This document shows, one piece after another, positions 11,519 through 22,437 of a stretch of DNA of 48,907 nucleotides. The translations under genes and the position numbers were made by a program. A model generated the notes under the pieces. The model was not told the DNA's origin. It worked only from the letters and a program-made list of their open reading frames with translations, and made no database searches. Each line of letters starts with the position of its first letter. Within the stretch, counting starts at the first letter, position 1. Source of the DNA: Jaapia argillacea MUCL 33604 (lineage: Eukaryota; Basidiomycota; Agaricomycetes; Jaapiales; Jaapiaceae); NCBI GenBank assembly GCA_000697665.1, contig KL197758.1, positions 8,475 to 57,381 of the forward strand, read 5' to 3'.

Positions 11519-11692
11519 ATGGATACATTTGAATCACTCGAATTTCTTCTCGACGCCTCGTCTCCCGCGTCAGAGACCTCAGCAGCGTCCCAGCAGCCTT
11601 CGCCGTCGTTGAACGGGGACCCCAGCCTGTCCTTACCCGTCGACATGGAGAATTGGGGAAACGGCACACAGTGGTGGTGTGTCGTCGCATGA
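11519..11692 (+). CDS. CaaX lipopeptide mating pheromone precursor (P2)
   Basis: A 57-aa open frame starts MDTFESLEFLLDASS and ends GNGTQWWCVVA. CVVA is a CaaX box. The residues before it are unusually aromatic (QWWC). At the expected maturation position the sequence reads DMENWG: a Glu-Asn pair instead of the commoner Glu-Arg or Glu-His, so the N-terminal cut is uncertain (about 12 residues if cut before Glu-Asn). The middle is Ser/Pro-rich as usual for precursors. It lies between the convergent R2 and R3 receptors, preceded by ACAATG boxes. A GT-AG intron sits after the stop at 11763-11820, probably in the 3' UTR. The 11821-12632 interval that follows shows no gene. Confidence 0.88.
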   Translation: MDTFESLEFLLDASSPASETSAASQQPSPSLNGDPSLSLPVDMENWGNGTQWWCVVA

Positions 11693-12632
11693 AGATCTTC
11701 TCATCCTATCGACTCCTGGCGAGTTGATGCACGGCCTCGATTATCATTATTATGGCATTATCGTGAGTCATTTTGGATCATAGTCTCTTCCGCCCCCTCT
11801 CATCGTCTTTTGGACTGTAGTGACATCAATCACCTCGCACGAAACACTCTATGAATCAACTTATTTATGAGAGTTGACTTTAGCGTAACTGTAGCACTAG
11901 GCTATTCCCCGCATGTCTTGTTTTCTTTTCGTTCGCTCTTCGCTTTTATTGTAGTCACTATGTACTCGACTATATCCACGCTCTTTATTTTCCTTTGCCT
12001 TTTCGATTTTGGCTGTATTATTTTTGCGGTCGTAGCAATGGAATTTACCGTTTGCCTTAGTCCGAGTCCCGACGTTCTCGTCGCCTTGAGTGTTAGTCTC
12101 CCGTCTCCCGTTCCCTCTGGAATACACGCAACACCCCAGTCACGCCGCTACGGGTGTTCGACATTGAGTGTGTGATGGTAACCAATAATAGGATCGATAC
12201 ATGTGGTTTCGATGATGGTTCGCCTATTTGCTCTTCCAATTGGGCACCAAGGCCAGCTGCGGGTTCAGATGGTTTCCTGACCCTCTAACTTGTTCAACAT
12301 CGGTTTCGAGACGACTTGCGACAGACACATTGAACGACCAAGCATCCAAATATATCAGGTTGTTATGAAGGTAAGAATACACTCGGTAAACTAGGGATAC
12401 ATATTTACCGCCGAACGCACCTCGGCGGCCATAATGGAAATGAGTGGAGGGTGTGGATGAGCTCCCGGCTATCAATAACCACAGGCGAGTCAAGGAAAAG
12501 TGGATGTGAACAATATTCCGAAATAAGCGAGCTCGGTGAGACCCCAAACGTTTTGCGAAGACAAAAATGATGATAATATGGAAAGAGAACGAAGAATAAA
12601 ATAAAGGGGTAGTGGATTCAAGGAAACCGAAG

Positions 12633-14160
12633 TCAGACCATGTGGATGGTGTGTCGGCGTTCTGGTAACGGGTGCGAAGGCTCCGGAAAACGTAATGACG
12701 CGATTGGGCGATCTTGAGTGAACGAGGTTGGTGTGGGTAGGGAAGCGTTTGCTATGGAGTGCAGGGATGCAGACGACGGAGACCTCGTCGGGCTCAGCGA
12801 CTCATCAGAAAAGTCAGTGAGGGCGAGGGTTGAAAGTCGATACGAGCTAGCTGTGTGCGGCGTGACGACACCATTTGTTTCCGTGCTGTGATAGAAGAGT
12901 TCTTTTGTCGGCGCCGAGAAAGATGTGTCCACTTTCGTTTCGATACTGATATTGACAAATCTCGGGGGACGAGGTGAACCACTAAGATGGAAAAAAGAAT
13001 CAGCTAGCCGACCAAGGTTAGTGACAAGAAGCGACATACATTGAACGAGGAAAGGAAGTGAATCCGACCGCCTTCTTATCGTCGGGTTTCCTCCTCAGAA
13101 TAACGCGAGAAAACCAAGCAATACAGGCTCGATAATCCCGCATTGATTCTTGTCCAAATGAGAAGAATCCAAAGAACAAGAACGCGGAGATAGGGATGGT
13201 CCACCAGAGGAAAAAGGTCCAAGCAAGCTCGGACTGGGGAATGAACAACGTGGGGAACTGCCCTATTCCCGAAAATTGGAAGTGGACATCATCCCAGCTG
13301 GTCCATGGGAGGATACCGTGGCGGAAGGTGAACCACATATTGAGGGAAGTGACGAGAATGCCCCAGCACATCTCGGAACCCGAAAGGGCGAGGAGTCGGA
13401 AGTATCGACTGGTCGTGAGACCTGAGTTAGAATCTTGGAGGTGATTTGCGAATGACGAGCGTCGCTCGACGAAGTAACAAAGTGCGCGGGCTAGGAATAT
13501 ATATGAGAGATGGCGCATACATAAAGAACAAAAACTTACTGGCGTTGATACATGCTCCAATAGCAAGAGCTAAGGGAATGACCCACACAATCAGAATAGC
13601 AGGCCAGGAGACGAACGTCGTGGGTCGGCACCCAAATCCTTCGACGATATCGAAACGGTGACCCTGGACGATGTAATCTGTTTCGCGTAAGATGATGAAG
13701 AAATCCAGGAGAAGAGCGACAAGACTTACGAAGAGCCATATAGACAATGGGAACGCCAATACAAACAACACTCTCGAAGATCATTCTCCGACGTTTATCA
13801 GAAAGAGTCGTTTTCACGTTGCGGGTGGAGGCAACGCGGGCGAGGTGTAAGTCCAAACAGAAGCATGCGGCAGGAAGGGCAACATTTGCGCCCATTTGAA
13901 TTTTGGCGACTGGAATAATCGTGAGATGCTTGACCTCAGACGGGATAACGGACCATACCGATGTCACACCAGACGACAAGCTTGATATCAACTTTATTGG
14001 CCCAGAGGATAGAGTTTATGCCAAAGATCATGTTTGAGACTGAAAGCCATCCAATCATTGTTAGGGTTGCGATGTTGCGGGCCTTCCAGTGATGTGGTAG
14101 AGGAAGGAGGACGAGCAGTGCGGCGAGGAAGGCGAGGATGGGCATCTCGGGGTGGTTCAT
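12633..14160 (-). CDS. STE3-like pheromone receptor (R3)
   Basis: Five exons (14160-13959, 13909-13730, 13677-13540, 13490-13040, 12981-12633) give 439 aa. STE3 signatures: MIFGINSILWANKVD, VVWCDI, KRRRMIFES, YIVQGHRFDIVEGFGC, LTTSRYFRLLALSGSEM, WTSWDDVHFQFSGIGQFP and FFSFGQESMRDYRA. The Ser/Thr-rich cytosolic tail is about 115 aa. The first four exons have exactly the lengths of those of R2 (202, 180, 138, 451 nt); the tail exon differs. R2 and R3 converge with P2 between them, and R3 diverges from P3 across a 640-bp promoter with ACAATG boxes. R3 reads EGFGC where the others have ED-G-C (one acidic residue of the extracellular loop is Gly). Confidence 0.94.
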
Positions 14161-14317
14161 GGCGGTCGCTCGTGAAAGCTTGTCGTTGAAGGTGAAGCAG
14201 TTGAGGAAGGAATATCCAGGACATCTCCCTGAGTCTCCATGTTGCTTATGGCCCGCTCGACAATGAGATGATGGCAGTCACAAAGGGGCGGAGATTCAGA
14301 TTAAAACTCCGATTAGG

Positions 14318-14662
14318 ACAATGCGCGGCAACATGGTAAAGGACCCGGGCCCACTGGTTCGCACTCGCTTCCTATACACTCTCCTGCTACATGCCCGCTC
14401 TCAAATGGGAACAATCCTTTACAGACCTAGTGGCCCTCCCTTCAGTTTAAACCTCAAGATTTCCTGTCAGTACTGGGTCAACCTTTCCCCAGTTTCTGTG
14501 GGAAAATGCTTCTGTCACATTGTCGTCCCGATTTGGCATGTGTAGTGTTCGCGTGTCTGCGAGGGTGGCGACGCCAGCCACGAAAAAAGTTGTGGCACTC
14601 TGAACAATGGGCTGCCTTTGCATTGTCTCTCGGCTACTCGTTGCGAAGGATGAGGACAATGG
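14318..14662. promoter_or_regulatory. ACAATGG/CATTGT cluster between R3 and P3
   Basis: Boxes at 14318 (ACAATG), 14518 (CATTGT), 14604 (ACAATGG), 14621 (CATTGT) and 14656 (ACAATGG) lie in the divergent promoter of R3 and P3. A TATA-like AATAAATAG follows at about 14675. Spacing and motif type match the R1/P1 and P2 promoters. HMG-factor binding is inferred. Confidence 0.48.
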
Positions 14663-14797
14663 TCCGGGACCAGAATAAATAGTCATCCCCTGCCCTGTCC
14701 ATTGAATACTCATCGTCGACTTCACAACTCCAACGTCCTCATCGCTCGAGAGCCTACATTTCGCAACTCCACCATCATCTTTGCGAAAATCTTCACC

Positions 14798-14944
14798 ATG
14801 GACACATTCGTCGACATCTTTGAGTCGCTACCACCCTTATCATCCTCACCAGTCCTTGCGGCTGTTCAATCCGACAACGATGGTCGCCTGCTCGTCAACA
14901 GCGACCACAATGGAGAGCTCCCTGGCTATTGCGTTATCGCATAG
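14798..14944 (+). CDS. CaaX lipopeptide mating pheromone precursor (P3)
   Basis: A 48-aa open frame starts MDTFVDIFESLPP and ends NGELPGYCVIA. CVIA is a CaaX box, and GYC before it is common in agaric pheromones. The probable maturation motif is Asp-His in NSDHNG, giving a mature peptide of about 10 residues. The MDTF start matches P2. The ATG at 14798 is preferred over an in-frame upstream ATG (14702) because it gives the usual MD-F beginning and size. It is divergent from receptor R3. A GT-AG intron (14988-15040, with a CTAAC branch-like site and TTTGCAG acceptor) lies 43 nt after the stop, probably in the 3' UTR. Confidence 0.92.
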   Translation: MDTFVDIFESLPPLSSSPVLAAVQSDNDGRLLVNSDHNGELPGYCVIA

Positions 14945-15440
14945 AATCTCCCATCAAATGATACGTACCTGCTTAGAAGGCGATATGGTGAGCTCTTTGA
15001 TGGTATCGATTTTTATCTGTTTCTAACATTTTCTTTGCAGCCACCATTAAATGCATATCCCTCGCCCAATCTTTCTCGTCGATAATTGACGTTCGATTCT
15101 TCTGTTCTCATTATCGCCAACATCTCTGGCTAGAGTTGGCCGCTATTTACTCGGCATATCATTATTATCTTTTGTTATCATTGTCATCCACAGTTCGTTT
15201 CTTCGTAGTCTTGTTTGTATCCCTAAATGTACCCGCCCTCCTTCCCTGCTTGGTACAATACACATTCGTTCAGCCCCAGAACTCAAATGAGAGCTTCGCA
15301 CTTCGCAGATCGTTGGGCTCCCCAGAGACCAATGCCACTGCGACTCCGACGCACTTCCCCGAGCCCAACCAGGCCTTCTGATGATGCGCGGGTCCATAGT
15401 GGGCAAAGTGTTCACACCGCTCCAAGTCACTATGGGGAGA

Positions 15441-15566
15441 CGATCTGAACAGTGGCTGCAACACAGCAATATTTACGGAGGCGTAGCCAATTGCTTTCAA
15501 AGACGATCAGAACTGTGGCTGCAACCCAGCGATCTTTACGCAAGCGTAGCCGTGGCTTTCAAAGGT
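15441..15566. repeat. 63-bp imperfect tandem direct repeat
   Basis: Two adjacent copies with a 63-bp period begin at 15441 and 15504. Shared blocks include GTGGCTGCAAC, CAGC, TTTACG, GCGTAGCC and GCTTTCAAAG, with scattered substitutions. It lies downstream of P3 and upstream of the stop of the next gene. No function is evident; an old slippage or unequal-crossover duplication is likely. Confidence 0.7.
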
Positions 15567-15604
15567 ATCATAGGCTCTACAATTATTATTTTACGATTAG
15601 GCTA

Positions 15605-16436
15605 TCAACACTGAGTCGTAGTCGTCTGAAGGCAAAGGCGACGCCGACGAGCGTCGGAGAACTGCTTAAAGCAGTATGCCGCGCAGGATAAAAAGGCCGC
15701 CACACGACTTAACGAGGATACCCAAGAAAATCTAGTCCCTTCCTCCGATAATGAAACGATTTCTGGAAACCCGAAAAGACAATACGAACGGGGGCGTGAA
15801 GGTTCTCTCGTAGAGATGGATTGACTGGCTCGAGAATTCAGTGGGTCGGGATGTTCCAGCGGCTCGAAAGAATCACCACAGACTTGAGAGTACGCTGATG
15901 CCATGGTGAGTAGGTTGCTGCAGTGTGAGGCTGAAAGAACGAACCTTGGATCTTGGGTGAGAGCATGAACATGACTTGGTCTACTCGATCAGCTTCGTAG
16001 AGCCCGACACTGCATCGCAGGCAGGCCATAACGGCCTCAGACGACGCATGTTGACAAGTGCAGACAGCGTTGCTGTCGCAGATCTAGACGGGAAGGTTAA
16101 GAAGTGAGCCCAGGAGTGCTAGACAAGAGCAGAAGAAGACTTGCGAACCTGTTGCGCGTCCATTATAGGCCTGCAGTCGGATAGACACTGAAACAAAGAA
16201 AATTGATACGGGGTCGTTCGTAATTGATTGTGAACCTACCGATGCGGGGAACCCGGTTTGATTGGAGTTTGGATCATGGGAACAGGACTGGAGAACGATC
16301 GCAGATCGGGAAGTCGGGATACCTCTTACGAACACTGGAAAGGTTCAGTGGAGGGGTCAAAGGTCCCACAGATATATGTGATGGACTCACCTATCAGTGC
16401 GAGCAGAGTGAACAGAAGGTGATGAAAACCGTACAT
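15605..16436 (-). CDS. Cysteine-rich secreted/single-pass membrane protein, copy A
   Basis: Five exons (the first 16436-16391, the last 15894-15605; lengths 46, 95, 39, 139, 290 nt) give 202 aa. A hydrophobic N-terminus (MYGFHHLLFTLLALI) looks like a signal peptide. The ectodomain has nine spaced cysteines: one in VLQSC, a CLSDC exon, then C-x5-C-x-C...C-x2-C in exon 4 and one in SQVCG. A hydrophobic segment near the C-terminus (VAAFLSCAAYCF) is followed by a basic RRRR stretch, as in a type I membrane protein. This recalls the small 8-Cys, CFEM-like extracellular modules common in Agaricomycetes, but I cannot assign a named family. The paralogue (copy B) is divergent at 17719 with the same exon plan. 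The annotated C-terminus after the TM segment could change if a further intron exists. Confidence 0.68.
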
Positions 16437-17718
16437 AGTTGATGATAAGCGGCGAATAAAGGAGGGGTTAGCGATCCCCCATCGTGCTCAGCCAGTGCAC
16501 TACTTAAACCTATGTGTGCGGCTATGACCGACCAGTGGCTCTTCTAGTGACCAGAGAACAATTGGATGCTTACATAATAAGCGCGACCAGGGTCGTCGAG
16601 TCCCATGTCTTTTCGATCGTTGGCAATTTGGTCGGCGAAGAAGTGGAATCAAATCAAGTCATCTCAACACATGGGGGTTACAACAATGGGACGCAAAGCA
16701 GCGTCTTTTGTGGAGGGGCATTAGATCCCGATCCGGCTAAGTGAACGAACCATCACGAGGTGTGAAACATACGAGAACAATGCGGTATTTTGTGATAGGC
16801 CTGTTGAGCGGGTGGCAGAGGGAACTTACGAGGAGCCAGTCTCCGTGCTGGGGCCAGGTGAAGATGTGGGGCCTAGCGATGTTCATGATAGATAAGGTCC
16901 TACAGGAAGAAGTAGGAGAAGAGGTGAAAATAAGCTGCAACCTCCCGTTCAAGACTGGGACAGGAGCTGTTGCGCGGTGCAGACATTGGGGGATTTACGG
17001 TCATGCTCAGCTCCGAGTGGGGGAGCCGAGGGACTCGCGGCGGAGTCACGTGCGCTCAAATCTTCAGCCGCGTTCAACCGAGTTCAACGTTCACAAAGTC
17101 AACCGCGGTTACGCGTTTCGGAATGTCAATGGTCTGGTCTACTGGTCCTTCTTAGCTCTACTCCTGCTTGGGTCCTGCATGATGATTTGCCAACAGAATC
17201 AGCCAATTTCGGCGAGTCATTGGGCGTGACTCAGGCGACTCGGAGCGCAGGTCCAACGTGGGACGATATGCGACACTCTAACAGCCTCATTTCTGCTCGT
17301 CAAACATTTGGGTCGACGACTTGGGCTTTGGACGACCTCTCACTATTCCCTGCCTTTGTTAGTTCCCGACAAGCCGCTGCTTCATCCCGGCCATCTGTAG
17401 TCCAAGTCACGGTATCCGATTCTCTTTTTGTGCGAGCTGCCGACGTCATAAGCCTCCTTGCGCCTCAGTACCCACCTAGACAAAAGTTGCGTGTCTCGGT
17501 TTCTAGGTTAGCGGGTCAGGCTTGTGTGTCCTAACATCGGTGCTGGAAACAGTCGTGACTTACGTAACGAGCTAATTGTCTTCGTGTCTTTGCCTCGCCT
17601 CTCAGATACTATAAAGTCCTCCTTTGACCCCAATATGCCAGACAGCTCTCAGACAAACCTCCACTCCCTTCCTACTCATATTCTCTCTTTTCTTGCGTAA
17701 CTCCGCCGTTCATTTGAT
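16437..17718. other. Bidirectional intergenic region between paralogues A and B
   Basis: This 1.28-kb stretch separates two head-to-head paralogues and probably holds both promoters. At about 17609 a TATAAA is followed by CCTTTGACCCCAATAT, some 110 bp before the copy B start. Long open frames on the plus strand here lack homology, splice-site support and sensible composition, and I do not call them. Confidence 0.5.
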
Positions 17719-18561
17719 ATGCATTGGTCGGTCATCTCTTTCGCCTTTACCGCCCTCAAGCTCGCAGGTGAGATATGTCCCACTAACATGTGTTGAATGA
17801 CATCTCTGACCCATCATAGCTATTACCTCCGGTTCACCTACATCTATATCCAGTGTTGTGCTCACTACATGCGAGCCCAACTTTAACAACACAAATCTTG
17901 CTGATAAAGTGCGCACTTTTGCTTCGCCTTCATTCTCTCATATCCTAATCCCACCTCTTTCAAGTGTATATCAGTGTGTGAGCCTGTATCCCAAGCCCAA
18001 GAGGTGGAGTTGTCACCTTCTCAATCTGTCCTCAATTCAGACATCTGAGTCTACTCGATAGCAATGTGACGGTAATGTTCCTTGCACTTGTTCCCTGGCG
18101 CCTCCTTCCTTTGTGCGATCTTGTCTCGAATGCAACACTGGGGCAACTCAATGGGCGCACTCTCCGACTGCACTCCTAGCGATCTCCAATACCCTAAATG
18201 GTTCGTTCCTCCCTAGTTGAGGTCCGCAGTAGCGCTAACAAGCACCCTCCGAATATCAGCCTATGCCCAGATATGCGGTATGGAGTTCGTGGAGCCTCTT
18301 GCTGAACCTCTCACATCGGAGTCTGTCAAGCGTGAAGCCCTAAGCCAGAGGCCATTTTGCTTATACGCCTTACCACAATTGGCCGATCCGACCGACCTAC
18401 ACCGAGTCGACCGCGAAGTCAGGTTCTGGCTGCGGGCGTTTGCATTCATGGTTTGTGCTGCGATTTGCATTAATATATGCGCGAAAGCGGAAAAACGGTT
18501 GGCTTCGAAAGAGCTCGAGGTTGAAGAGATAAGAGACGACTCTACGGAACCTTTATTGTAA
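17719..18561 (+). CDS. Cysteine-rich secreted/single-pass membrane protein, copy B
   Basis: Five exons (lengths 49, 89, 39, 139, 302 nt; the last is 18260-18561) give 205 aa. The signal-like start is MHWSVISFAFTALKLA. The cysteine order follows copy A: VLTTC, then CISVC in the 39-nt exon, then C-x5-C-x-C...C-x2-C, then AQICG. A membrane segment (FAFMVCAAICINI) and a basic/acidic cytosolic tail end the protein. Exons 3 and 4 have exactly the lengths of copy A, and the splice phases are the same, so common descent is clear although the sequences have diverged strongly. Function is unknown; a cell-surface protein is likely. Confidence 0.68.
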
Positions 18562-21500
18562 TATTGCGTTTATTGTGCTATCATTATTATCTCTTTTCCC
18601 ATCACCTGTGAGTCCTTAATACGTGGAACCATTTTAAGTTGAGTGACCGTTGAGCCAGGTACTGCGATTGGAGTATCACTTCTGCGGCTGTTGTGCAAGC
18701 CTAAAGCTTCCAACTCTATTTGCGTTCCATTACGACTAGGTGAGATGTCGTCTCGGCTCGCTTCTACTACACCGCCCACACCCTCAACTTGGGGACGCGG
18801 CGAAAGCGTACTCACCGAGTCGATCTAGGACATACGACCTGAACTATATCACACTAGGTGTGTTGAATCTGAGCGATACCAACGACATGTCTTCCGCTAT
18901 CGGATTCGAAGGGACCGTTGGCCATCGCGCGACGTTCGTTGCGAATACCCTCCTCCCATGTAGGGTCACCCGGTTCCGGGCTGGCTCATGGGTTGTCATT
19001 GCACTTATTTCCCAGAACTACTACCATGTCCGTACGTGCTCTTATCCCTTAAAGTTATTGTCTCGTGGTGAAGAACTGTTTCTAGTCGTCTCAGCAGCTT
19101 TTCTCGGCATATCTTGATTTGATTGGTGAGAACGGGTTGTTCATCAACTACTCGCCCTGTGAGCATGTCGTGGACCTTTTCTGAAACTTATGGGCAAGAG
19201 CTGTCATTACAGCCCAAACAACGCTATCCAGGCATAGCTTGATTTTTCCGTGAAGCACTGTCTACCTTACTCTTGGTCCGGCTCTCATCGTCATCGTTAT
19301 GAACCTTGCCCTCAAAGTAACTGTCTTCTCGCAATTGAAGTCAAGTCGGTCACATGCCCATGCGCCCATTAGAAGGAACGATTCTGCTCCTTAGTACTCA
19401 AGGTCCAGAATAGTACTGGCGGTGTCGTGCCGGACGTTCCAAACCCTTTCCCCCTGGGTAAGCTCAAAAACTGCCTCCCATGGTGGTTCAGCTCAAGCTA
19501 CCCGGTTATGTCCTGACTGATCCCATGAGAAAGGACCGCCTCACGCTTGATCGCTCCCTGAACGCGGAGCGATAGCCTGTCATTAAGAACTAGAAGCGCA
19601 CGAAGTGCCACCGCGCTCTATGTTCAGAATTACACACTGTGTGAGTAACTACCGCTTGGAACTTCAGCCACGCTCATCCCGCGATTTTTTACAGTGGGTT
19701 TTCCTTTTCCTTCGGTCGCTTACCCCTGGACGGCGATTACAAACAGGCGCCTACGTCGAGCGTTGGTAATTCTGGAGATAGAGAGATGGCCCTCGAGGCC
19801 CTCGCTTCACCATACCTAGGGAACCTTCACGGGAGATTAAAAGTACAGTCTCGTGACTATCCCCAAGTAATATGAACTAATCCTGCTACTTCGTTTGGTC
19901 CCCGCCGATGGTGGTGATTTCAGATACGCGCCACTATCAAGTTTTGGGTCACAAGTTCTCATTGCATCTGCCACTTCGGTTTGTGAAGTAGACAACATTC
20001 TAGAAGGGATCCACCTATCCCCATGCTGGACTCACTTCACTTTCCACCGACAGAGGCCAACGGAAGTTCCCTTGCTCTCGCTGACTTTGAGGACCTCTCT
20101 CGTGAGTTCATCCATCCTATCTATGCATTGTGTACATTGATAAATGGATAGTAGCGATTCTGATGGGTCCCATTTGACACGACACAATTGTGCAAAATGC
20201 ACATTGTGGGCTCCCAGAGGCTAGTACGTTGTCCAACTCCGTCGGTGGACCTTCCAATCCGCATCAATTTGCAGCACGAGAACCGTTTCGCGATATCTCG
20301 CCATCCTAATCCACCCGCTCCTTGAAATAGATTGTCGCGCCCACAATTCGCTTCGAGCATTGAAACCTGCCGCTGGCCCGCTGCGCCGTACGGTCAGCTG
20401 AATTTACTCGCATTAGGACCCGAATGTCCGGGCTCCGATGTGAGAAGGCTCCACGGAGTGAAGGGTATTTGACGCAAGTCCCGCTGTTGATCGTCTTGGT
20501 CCGTGCCAGAGGCCCGAGTTAAACCCGAGAGACATTTATCACAGACAAAGATACATGCTCGGTATGAGCGGGACTTCGAGCCTATTCCTTTCCTCACCCA
20601 GCCCACCGATGACCGTATGCACGAGAAGGTTTCAGCCTCCGTCGCTTGGACAAACAATTCTACATACATCAACTCCGTTGCAGTCAATGGCAAATGTACG
20701 ATAAAAGTTTCAGGGCGTGCCGAACATCTTCAGACTTCGAAAACCAAACATCTGGGGTTCTTTTTGCACTAACGAGCGTAGCATGTAAACTATACTTGAC
20801 CCATGAAAGTTAGACGAGTGATGTGTACAAAATCTTGAGAACGTGCTTCATCATCAGCCTTGAGGCGTGGCAAACGCGTGTTTGATGAGATACCGATCCA
20901 CTCCAGGTCAGACAGGTACCGGGCAACTGATAAAGGTTTCGTCGATCAGGACGAGATCAGTCACATCCATCGGTATCTAGAGTAAGTAGACAATGCAAGG
21001 AAGATCAGAGATGCTTGCCCGCCTGATCTTGATGGTAATACATAGCAAAGATTTGAGAATGTCAGTCAATTGCGAACAGCGCAGATCATGATGCCAACGG
21101 CCCATGGCAGATACTAAGAGATACTAACTGACTGGATGAATTGCATCGAGGGCGAGGCGGCTCTGCAAGCAGTATAATTTCAACCTCAGCTTGGTCCGAG
21201 TGGACGATGGAGCTTCTAAAAAGAAAAATATCAACGGTAGTGGCGTGCGAAGAGTAATGAACATTGCGAGTGACCAGCTCCGCAAGGGGACATGTGGCAA
21301 TAGGAAGAGCGAAAAAATGAGGAACACATGAGGAGGTTGGCAAGAATTTGGATATATCTCCCGATTCTGCGATAACGTCGTCACTCAATCATCGTGCGCT
21401 TGGATCGGGGAGATGAAAAAAGGCTCCGAGTGTGCGATCGAAGACGATCGACGATTTGTGTTTGCATTGCACGGCGAATGGAACGAGTGGACAGAGGTGG

Positions 21501-22437
21501 ACAGCAACCCTGCACCAGAGGTTGTTTCAACAAGGTGATGGATCTAAAGAGTTCAAATGGGCTGTCTGCGTTTGGCTGCAATCGATCCAATAACATTGAT
21601 TGGGAGCAGTGCCAACGAAGTCACCAGACACTGCGGCTATGCTGCGTGCCCTCAGGAAGTCGATGGGTATTCAAACCCACCGCAAACGCTCCGGCATCAC
21701 GAGAGTCTGAATTGCCTTAGCGACCAGCGTAGCTTCGTGGGATATCACGTACGATGCAAGAATACTCACCTCTGTTTCGTACTGATTGATACTCATCCCA
21801 GGGTAAACATCACCAGACGTGGTGATATTTGACACAATAGAAGATTATCTTTGAGATTATCCGGGGCGCCGGATATCCGACTTAACCAGACCAAACATCG
21901 CGACTTGCGCAGCGTGTCCGGCAGCACAAGTAATTATGGCAGGAGGGAGGTATGATGACAGTTAAGAGCAGAGTGATCGCATTCCGGGGTCTCACATCAC
22001 CATCAATTTCATTTACGTCGGGGTCCCCGTTGTCCTCCTCCCGTACCATACGCACCGTCGGGCGAGATGCGCGCGGGAGCCGATTCCGACCTCTGTCCGA
22101 TCAAATCCTCAAGCTGGCTATTCGTCCCTTTTCCTGAATTATGTACTACACACACACTGGTTTCCCCATGTCTTATACTTCTTTCTTGGGTTTTTTTCCG
22201 ATTCTTGGTTCGAATTCCCAGTAGGTCCAACCAACCACGCAAACAGGGTGAACGTAAAGTATGTAACTCGGCCATCGCGAACTCGAAGGCTGGAGCTCGA
22301 TTGTCGCGGCTAACTAGCTATCTGGTCAAACCATTCTGTCGGATCCCAAAGCTAGGCCATTTCCAGCCTTGGAGGTTCTGTTTAAAAGTCCTTCATCTCT
22401 GGGATGCCAGGGGCGTACCGTATAACCTCCGTCCGAC
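18562..22437. other. Gene-poor interval
   Basis: In 3.9 kb I find no frame set that splices into a recognisable protein on either strand. Short open frames at 18740-19117 (+), 20503-20772 (+) and 21086-21596 (-) have isolated hydrophobic or polar stretches but no motif. Decayed genes or transposon remnants are possible. A tRNA-like B box (GGTTCGAATTCC near 22208) lacks a matching A box and cloverleaf. Confidence 0.5.

Noticed and set aside
16977-17534. 185-codon open frame ending in ...QACVS, considered as a CaaX protein
   Set aside because: The Cys is only three residues from the end, so it is not a CaaX box; no pheromone-like start or maturation motif.
22195-22225. tRNA-like B box GGTTCGAATTCC
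   Set aside because: No A box or cloverleaf can be built from the flanks; a similar GTTCGAACCCC near 2004 also lacks tRNA structure.
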